Below are positions 29,578 through 35,721 of a stretch of DNA of 35,721 nucleotides, in pieces. Both the position numbers and the translations under genes were made by a program. How positions within the stretch are numbered: position 1 is the stretch's first letter; each line of letters begins with the position of its first letter. Location of the stretch: contig JAQVJM010000006.1 in NCBI GenBank assembly GCA_028695135.1, positions 1 through 35,721 on the forward strand, in the 5' to 3' direction. This stretch comes from Candidatus Moraniibacteriota bacterium (GTDB lineage Bacteria > Patescibacteriota > Minisyncoccia > Moranbacterales > UBA9337). The notes under the pieces were generated by a model that ran no database searches, was not told the DNA's origin, and worked only from the letters and a program-made list of their open reading frames with translations.

Positions 29578-30399
29578 ATGAAAATAAAATTTATATTAAT
29601 GCCGGCAGCCATAGTGGCTTCAATCATAATAATGATATGGCATGTCTGGCCCGCATGGTTCGATAAGAGTTTGGACAACAGCGTGGCTTCGCTGAATGAA
29701 GACATAAAGGCTCAGGAAGAAGAGATTGCGAAAATAAAAAATAAGAAAAACAACATTGAGAAGTTGTCGCAGACTTTGAGAAGCGATATCTCTAATAAGG
29801 ATCTTGTTTTTTCCTATTATCCCTTCATAAAGAAAGATGAGGACATAGTGAACAAGATAAATCATATCGCTTTTGGATCAGGAGTTTTTGTAACCGGAAT
29901 CAATGTCGAGTATGGAAAAATAGACAGCAAAAAGGACGACTCGGAAAAAATACTGGCCATTCCTGCCGATAAAAGCGACAGCGCTAAAGTAACCGATATA
30001 GAAAAAGCTATCTTATCCGCCGGAAAAACGGAAAAAACTCCGGGATTTCTTACTGCTAGCATAGGAGTCTATGGAGACTATCCTCAGATAAAGAATTTTC
30101 TCCATTCGCTTTATCTGACTGAATTTCTCAATAATATAAGATTGTTTGATATTCACAGAAGCAGTTCCGGCGCTGCCGGAGATTCGTCAGCCGGAAAGCT
30201 GGAAGCTGAGATAACGGTAAGCTTCGGATATCTGTCTAAGATGGAGGAAAAAAATCCTGATGTTATCATAAACAATCCCTTGTTCTCTTCCAGCAGTTTT
30301 AATCTGGGAGCATTGAATGAAAAAAGAGAGCTGATGTCCGAAAAATATCCCAATAGCGAAATGGGCGAAATCGGTACGGTTGACCTTTTCGTTCCCTAA
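29578..30399 (+). CDS. pilO: Type IV pilus assembly protein PilO-like
   Basis: A 273-residue bitopic protein with one membrane helix near the N-terminus (residues 4-24), a coiled coil (about 33-75, SLNEDIKAQEEEIAKIKNKK) and a periplasm-side alpha-beta domain. PilO partners PilN in the alignment complex. The motif GDYPQIKNFLHSLYL is the typical PilO strand-helix. A low-complexity Ser-rich stretch (RSSSGAAGDSSAG) lies near residue 200, and a 60-residue C-terminal extension after that is larger than in classic PilO. No pilP or pilQ follows, as expected for cells without a usual outer membrane. Confidence 0.8.
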   Translation: MKIKFILMPAAIVASIIIMIWHVWPAWFDKSLDNSVASLNEDIKAQEEEIAKIKNKKNNIEKLSQTLRSDISNKDLVFSYYPFIKKDEDIVNKINHIAFGSGVFVTGINVEYGKIDSKKDDSEKILAIPADKSDSAKVTDIEKAILSAGKTEKTPGFLTASIGVYGDYPQIKNFLHSLYLTEFLNNIRLFDIHRSSSGAAGDSSAGKLEAEITVSFGYLSKMEEKNPDVIINNPLFSSSSFNLGALNEKRELMSEKYPNSEMGEIGTVDLFVP

Positions 30400-30486
30400 A
30401 TAAATCTTTCAATTCTCTTGATAATTATTAACGTTCTGTCGTAGTGGTTTTTGCGAATTTTATTGCGTATACATATATAAACAAAA

Positions 30487-32175
30487 ATGCCTGAAAAAAA
30501 GATAAAAAAAAATGAAAAAAGAGAAGAATTGAAGGAGCTGGCTGAAGAATTAGGGGTTGGCTTTTTGGAAAAAGCTCCCGAAAGTGTCGACAGAAAAACT
30601 GTTAAAATAATCCCGGAGGAAGTGGGCAAGAAATATGGGATGGTTTCTTTCGCCAGGGAAGGGAAAAATATAGTCAAAGTTGTGATGTCTGATCCTCAGA
30701 ATGTGGAAGCCAGAAATATCCTAGGTTTTTTGGCGGAGAGGAATAAAGTCGAATTTGATGTTTCGATAGCGCCTCCGGATGTGATAAAGGAGATATTGGG
30801 CAAATATCATTCGGCGGAAAAAGCGGTAGAGGATGTGATGCTTTCCTTCCAAGATTCGGTAAAAGAAAGGGAGGAAGCGAGCAAAAAAAGAAAAAAAGTA
30901 GATTCCAATATAATTATCCAAGACGCTCCGGTTTCCAAGTTGGTAAAGGTAATAATCAATCACGCCATAGAAGGCGAGGCGAGCGATATCCATATCGAGC
31001 CCATAGACAACGAGTACAGAGTGAGATACAGGGTTGACGGCATGCTCCATTCCACTCTGGTTCTGCCCAAGAGCGTCGGAATGGCGGCCATATCCCATAT
31101 AAAAATATTATCCAATTTAAAAATAGATGAAACGAGAAAGCCCCAGGATGGAAGGTTTAAGGCGAACGATGAAAATATTATCACTTCCGAAGGAGTGGAT
31201 TTCCGCGTGTCGACTCTGCCCGTGATAGAAGGAGAAAAAGTGGCTATGAGGGTGCTCACCAAGGATGACCGGGTTTTTGACCTTAAAAAGCTCGGACTTA
31301 TGGGAAAGAATTTCGATGTGCTCAATAAAAAGATCAAAGAGCCGAACGGAATCATACTTAATACCGGGCCGACCGGATCGGGAAAATCCACCACGCTTTA
31401 TTCTTTTTTGCGCATTATCAATAAGGAAGAGAGAAACATTGTCACCTTGGAAGACCCGATAGAATATTCGCTGGAGGGGATAAATCAGAGCCAGATCAAT
31501 CCGGCTATCGGTTATACTTTTGCCAGCGGATTGAGATCCATATTGAGGCAGGATCCCAATGTCATAATGATAGGGGAGATCCGCGATAATGAAACGGCTG
31601 AACTGGCGATACACGCTTCTCTTACGGGTCATTTGGTTTTCTCCACTCTGCATACCAATAACGCCATAAGCGCCATTCCGAGGCTTATCGATATGGGAAT
31701 CGAGCCCTTTCTGCTTTCCTCTTCTTTGAGCGCGGTGGCCGCCCAAAGGCTTGTAAGAAGGCTTTGCGATAATTGCAAGAAAGAGATAAAGCTGCCGGAG
31801 AAAGTCTATGCCACAGCAAGAGAGGCTTTGGAAACTATAGACAATGAGGAGCTGAAAAAATACGATATCGATGGGCCGTTGGATCTGGACAATCTGAAAT
31901 TCTATACCAAAACTGGTTGCGAGGAATGCGGCAACACCGGATACAAGGGACGATTGGCCATTTTTGAATGCGTTGACGTGGATAACGATTTGAAAGAAGT
32001 TATTACGGAAAAAAATGAGATTCTTCTCAAAAAAGTCGCCCAAAAACAAAATATGCTCACCATGCGCCAAGACGGTTTTTTGAAAGCGGCAAAGGGATTG
32101 ACTTCGGTTTCGGAGGTTGAGAGAATGACGGAAGGGACGATGTCGGTGGGCGAACTGGAAGATGATATAGGATGA
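30487..32175 (+). CDS. pilB: Type IV pilus extension ATPase PilB (GspE family)
   Basis: The hexameric ATPase that powers pilin polymerisation. The 562 residues comprise an N-terminal MshEN-like domain (about 15-115), N2 (ASDIHIEPIDNEYRVRYRVDG) and the ATPase core with Walker A GPTGSGKST (about 295-303), Asp box, Walker B region MIGEIRDNETAE and His box HLVFSTLHTN. The zinc-binding cysteines are kept in two CxxC pairs, CDNC and CEEC. All these are normal for PilB, including the GRLAIFE end. The gene is followed by a CheY-like response regulator before pilT. Confidence 0.96.
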   Translation: MPEKKIKKNEKREELKELAEELGVGFLEKAPESVDRKTVKIIPEEVGKKYGMVSFAREGKNIVKVVMSDPQNVEARNILGFLAERNKVEFDVSIAPPDVIKEILGKYHSAEKAVEDVMLSFQDSVKEREEASKKRKKVDSNIIIQDAPVSKLVKVIINHAIEGEASDIHIEPIDNEYRVRYRVDGMLHSTLVLPKSVGMAAISHIKILSNLKIDETRKPQDGRFKANDENIITSEGVDFRVSTLPVIEGEKVAMRVLTKDDRVFDLKKLGLMGKNFDVLNKKIKEPNGIILNTGPTGSGKSTTLYSFLRIINKEERNIVTLEDPIEYSLEGINQSQINPAIGYTFASGLRSILRQDPNVIMIGEIRDNETAELAIHASLTGHLVFSTLHTNNAISAIPRLIDMGIEPFLLSSSLSAVAAQRLVRRLCDNCKKEIKLPEKVYATAREALETIDNEELKKYDIDGPLDLDNLKFYTKTGCEECGNTGYKGRLAIFECVDVDNDLKEVITEKNEILLKKVAQKQNMLTMRQDGFLKAAKGLTSVSEVERMTEGTMSVGELEDDIG

Positions 32176-32310
32176 GGAAATGTCGTAAAAAATAACAGAA
32201 TAATAATTAATCAAAGGGACAAAAACAAATTAACAAAGAGGTTTCTTCTCAAGGATAAAGCAATATTTGTGTTTCAATGTTAAATTGTTTCTTGTTAAGT
32301 TGATAAAAAT

Positions 32311-32718
32311 ATGGAAGAAAAAAGCAATGAAAACAAAGAAATAAACATCTTATTGGCGGAAGACGATGAATTTATAAGGGATATTTACAGCCGTATTTTT
32401 ACAATGAACGGATATAATGTTATAATTGCCAATAACGGGATAGAAGCGATGGAAAAACTGGAGAAGAACGCTCCCGATCTGATACTTCTGGATATAATGA
32501 TGCCTTATATGAATGGCAAGGAAGTTTTTAAAAAGATAAAAGCCAGCGACAAGCTAAAAAATATTCCGGTGGTTTTCCTGACCAATGTTTCCGCCCAGGA
32601 CGATATAGAGCAGGAACTTTTGGAACAGGCCGACAAATATCTGATAAAAGCCCATTTTACCCCCAAAGAAGTCATAGAAGAAGTCACTCCTCTTATAAAT
32701 AAAAATAAAAAAATTTAA
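32311..32718 (+). CDS. CheY-like single-domain response regulator
   Basis: A 135-residue receiver domain with no output domain. The acidic pocket is LLAEDDEF, the phospho-acceptor Asp is in LILLDIMMP, the switch Thr in VFLTN and the Lys in YLIKAH. All receiver residues are in place. It lies between pilB and pilT, so it probably tunes pilus extension and retraction in answer to a histidine kinase, as PilG/PilH do elsewhere. The kinase is unknown; the one at the left edge of the window is only a candidate. A ~135-base spacer precedes it; no clear promoter was found there. Confidence 0.93.
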   Translation: MEEKSNENKEINILLAEDDEFIRDIYSRIFTMNGYNVIIANNGIEAMEKLEKNAPDLILLDIMMPYMNGKEVFKKIKASDKLKNIPVVFLTNVSAQDDIEQELLEQADKYLIKAHFTPKEVIEEVTPLINKNKKI

Positions 32719-32796
32719 AAATAAAAATTTAATCCTGCCGAAGTGAAGAGCTTAAAATGATCAAGAAAGACAGGATAAAAAAATAAAAACAAAAAA

Positions 32797-33879
32797 ATGG
32801 CTGACACATTGCATGCGGAACAGAAGTTAAAAAGTTTTTTGTTGACGGTTGCCCAGCAGAATGCCTCGGATCTCCATCTGGTTGTCGGACGCTATCCGAC
32901 TATCAGGGTGGACGGGCGCCTTATCCCTCTTACTGAGGAGGAAGTCCTGACTCCCGAAAAGACAAAAGATTTCAGCAAAGTGCTTCTGACGGAAAAAGAC
33001 GAAAAAGAGCTTCTCGAAAAAGGGCAGTCGAATTTTTCTTATGATTTCGAAGGCAAAGCCCGCTTTAGGACCAGCGTTTATTTCCAGCAGGGAAAATTGA
33101 GCGTAGCGATGCGTCTTATCCAGACAAAAATCAGGACACTTGAAGAATTGGAAATAAATCCGAGCCTTTATGATTTTGCCCAGCACGGCCAGGGATTGGT
33201 TTTGGTCACCGGACCGGTGGGGCACGGAAAATCCACCACTTTGGCGGCCATCATCGATTATATCAATCATAATTTTGACAAGCACATAATGACTATCGAA
33301 GATCCGATCGAATATATATATCAGCAGGACCGCTGTCTCATAAACCAGCGGGAAGTCGGGCACGATACGGAGAGTTTCGCTCTGGGACTGAGGGGAATAT
33401 TCAGAGAAGACGTCAACGTGCTTCTTATCGGAGAAATGAGAGATCTCGATACCATTGCGACCACCATGACGGCCGCAGAAACCGGACATCTGATCTTTGC
33501 CACCCTTCACACCAATAACTGCGCCCAGACGGTGGACAGGATCGTGGATGTTTTTCCGGCCCATCAGCAGAACCAGATCAGGGCGCAATTAGCCAATGTC
33601 CTTCTGGGAGTCGTATCCCAACGGCTTATTCCAAAAATCGGGGGAGGAAGGACGCCGGCGGTGGAAATAATGATAAAGAATCACGCAGTGGGGAACCTGA
33701 TCAGAGAAAACAAATCCTATCAGATCGATTCGATCATAGAGACAAGCCTCAAGGAGGGAATGGTTTCGCTCGACAGGGCGTTGAGCCAATTGGTAAAAAA
33801 TGGTATAATTTCCATAGAAGATGCCTTTACCTATACGAACAACAAGGAATATCTAAAAACAATAATAAAAAATAAATAA
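32797..33879 (+). CDS. pilT: Type IV pilus retraction ATPase PilT
   Basis: The hexameric ATPase that disassembles pili and drives twitching. The 360 residues are standard. The N-terminal PAS-like part contains ASDLHLVVGRYPTIRVDG. The ATPase domain has Walker A GPVGHGKST (about 138-146), where the common form is GPTGSGKST, an Asp box with TIEDPIEYIY, Walker B LLIGEMRDLDT, and the PilT mark TAAETGHLIFATLHTNN. The AIRNLIRE-type C-terminal motif appears as AVGNLIRENK. The substitutions in the P-loop keep the essential GKST. pilC follows after 8 bases. Confidence 0.95.
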   Translation: MADTLHAEQKLKSFLLTVAQQNASDLHLVVGRYPTIRVDGRLIPLTEEEVLTPEKTKDFSKVLLTEKDEKELLEKGQSNFSYDFEGKARFRTSVYFQQGKLSVAMRLIQTKIRTLEELEINPSLYDFAQHGQGLVLVTGPVGHGKSTTLAAIIDYINHNFDKHIMTIEDPIEYIYQQDRCLINQREVGHDTESFALGLRGIFREDVNVLLIGEMRDLDTIATTMTAAETGHLIFATLHTNNCAQTVDRIVDVFPAHQQNQIRAQLANVLLGVVSQRLIPKIGGGRTPAVEIMIKNHAVGNLIRENKSYQIDSIIETSLKEGMVSLDRALSQLVKNGIISIEDAFTYTNNKEYLKTIIKNK

Positions 33880-33887
33880 AAATTTTT

Positions 33888-35149
<1,262 letters not shown>

Positions 35150-35156
35150 TAGGTAG

Positions 35157-35540
35157 ATGAAAAATAAAATTGAAAAGTTTACGGATTTGATAGCTTGGAA
35201 AGAAAACCATGAATTGACATTAATAGTTTATGATGTAACGAAAAAATTTCCGGAAGAAGAAAAATTTGGATTAACCAACCAGATGAGACGATGTGCCGTT
35301 TCGATTACCTCAAATGTTGCCGAGGGATTTAGCAGAAGTACGCCCAAAGATAAGAATAGTTTTTTCTTTAGGGCGTTAGGGTCGGTGACCGAGCTCCAGA
35401 ATCAATTGCTATTAAGCAAGGATTTAAAATATATAAAAGACGAGGATTTTCAGGTTTGCGCAGAAAAATCAGTCAGAGCTCACAAATTGATAAACGGTTT
35501 GATCAAAAGCAACAACAAGAGAGTAGCAAGTAAAAAGTAA
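35157..35540 (+). CDS. Four-helix bundle protein (S23 / IVP-like)
   Basis: A 127-residue protein of the small four-helix bundle family first known from intervening sequences in 23S rRNA genes and related to the Avd protein of diversity-generating retroelements. Marks are FTDLIAWKENHELTLIVYDVTKKFP, FGLTNQMRRCAVSITSNVAEGFSR and the later FFFRALGSVTELQNQLLLSKDL. The core helix signature RRCAVSITSNVAEG is complete. There is no reverse transcriptase here. The function is unknown, perhaps nucleic-acid binding. The gene splits pilC from the pilin gene and is bordered by inverted short repeats, so it looks like an inserted cassette. Confidence 0.92.
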   Translation: MKNKIEKFTDLIAWKENHELTLIVYDVTKKFPEEEKFGLTNQMRRCAVSITSNVAEGFSRSTPKDKNSFFFRALGSVTELQNQLLLSKDLKYIKDEDFQVCAEKSVRAHKLINGLIKSNNKRVASKK

Positions 35541-35629
35541 AAAACATAAACTTAATATTTGCTACATTTTAATAGTAAAAATTAAATAAGTATAAATTAG
35601 GGACGTGGGATAGAATATAACATATTCTG

Positions 35630-35662
35630 CTTTCTACATACTACTTTATACTTACTACTTTA
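35630..35662. repeat. Right flanking repeat of the four-helix cassette
   Basis: It reads CTTTCTAC followed by TACTACTTTATACTTACTAC-type units. Its complement gives GTAGTAAGTATAAAGTAGTA and GTAGAAAG, the same alphabet as the block at 35101-35156 in inverse orientation. Confidence 0.7.
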
Positions 35663-35669
35663 TATGGAG

Positions 35670-35675
35670 GGAGGT
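35670..35675 (+). promoter_or_regulatory. Shine-Dalgarno of the pilin gene
   Basis: GGAGGT lies 8 bases before the pilin ATG (35684). As in hup, an earlier out-of-frame ATG (35679) is too close and ends at once (ATG GAA TGA). Confidence 0.8.
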
Positions 35676-35683
35676 GAAATGGA

Positions 35684-35721
35684 ATGAAAAAAGGTTTTAC
35701 ATTGATCGAGCTTTTGATCGT
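35684..35721 (+). CDS. Type IV prepilin, N-terminus only (runs off the window)
   Basis: Only 38 bases are present, but they encode MKKGFTLIELLIV, the class III prepilin signal. Prepilin peptidase (PilD) cuts after the Gly and methylates the Phe; Glu5 of the mature pilin is there. It is the expected major or minor pilin at the end of the pil operon. Nothing can be said of its body. Confidence 0.92.
   Translation, partial: MKKGFTLIELLI

Noticed and set aside
31117-32214. Large minus-strand ORF opposite pilB
   Set aside because: It is a shadow of pilB with no recognisable domain.
35157-35540. Diversity-generating retroelement (Avd-like protein)
   Set aside because: The protein is Avd/S23-related, but no reverse transcriptase, template repeat or variable repeat is present in the window.

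Overview
The window reads as ordinary chromosome of a streamlined, low-GC uncultivated bacterium, most likely a member of the Candidate Phyla Radiation (Patescibacteria, Parcubacteria-like). This placement is inferred from gene content and style; there is no rRNA or other phylogenetic marker to prove it. The signs are: a type IV pilus operon of pilM-N-O-B-(response regulator)-T-C without pilP/pilQ; a PaaX/Cas2-like stand-alone regulator; a DUF5674 protein; half-size and short proteins; tRNAs without encoded CCA; many starts preceded by A/T runs instead of a Shine-Dalgarno; and small-protein cassettes of the GxxExxY and four-helix-bundle (S23) types. Most genes lie on the + strand; only the PBP (18203-20362) and gpmI (23788-25356) lie on the - strand.

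Layout. 1-1646: 3' end of a sensor histidine kinase and a seven-helix membrane protein. 1648-5544: a nucleotidyltransferase carrying an in-frame palindromic insertion, a PaaX-like regulator, tsaC, an alpha/beta hydrolase and serS. Three of these genes are followed by copies of one palindromic repeat. 5877-8668: DUF1003 protein, an unknown helical protein, a GH1 glycosidase and a half-length MFS protein. 8791-11344: an ABC ATPase with a duplicated C-terminal module, plus its MacB/FtsX-type permease. 11366-15149: four subunits of a pyruvate/2-oxoacid:ferredoxin oxidoreductase (porC, porD, porA, porB), interrupted by a decayed GxxExxY cassette and a small membrane-protein gene. 15202-15890: two small conserved genes. 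15928-16369: a scrambled tRNA locus where an intact tRNA-Thr(CGU) sits inside the D-arm of a second tRNA-Thr whose anticodon loop is also invaded. 16379-18086: SPFH protein, a 54-residue AbrB-type protein missing from the ORF track, and a rubrerythrin with an N-terminal rubredoxin-like domain. 18203-23484: bifunctional PBP, divergent O-antigen-ligase/TPR protein and thioredoxin. 23788-27618: gpmI divergent from rny, then HU. 27789-35721: type IV pilus operon, ending in an inverted-repeat-bounded four-helix-bundle cassette and the first 38 bases of a prepilin gene.

How it fits together. The por cluster would make acetyl-CoA from pyruvate and reduced ferredoxin in an anaerobic fermentative cell, next to oxidative-stress proteins (rubrerythrin, thioredoxin) and glycolytic gpmI. 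The pilus operon supplies an inner-membrane assembly platform (PilM/N/O/C), extension and retraction ATPases (PilB/PilT), a CheY-like protein and the pilin. The most interesting material is non-coding or mobile: the nested tRNA genes, two short-repeat-bounded small-gene cassettes, a palindromic repeat family, an in-gene palindrome, and the duplicated module on the ABC ATPase.
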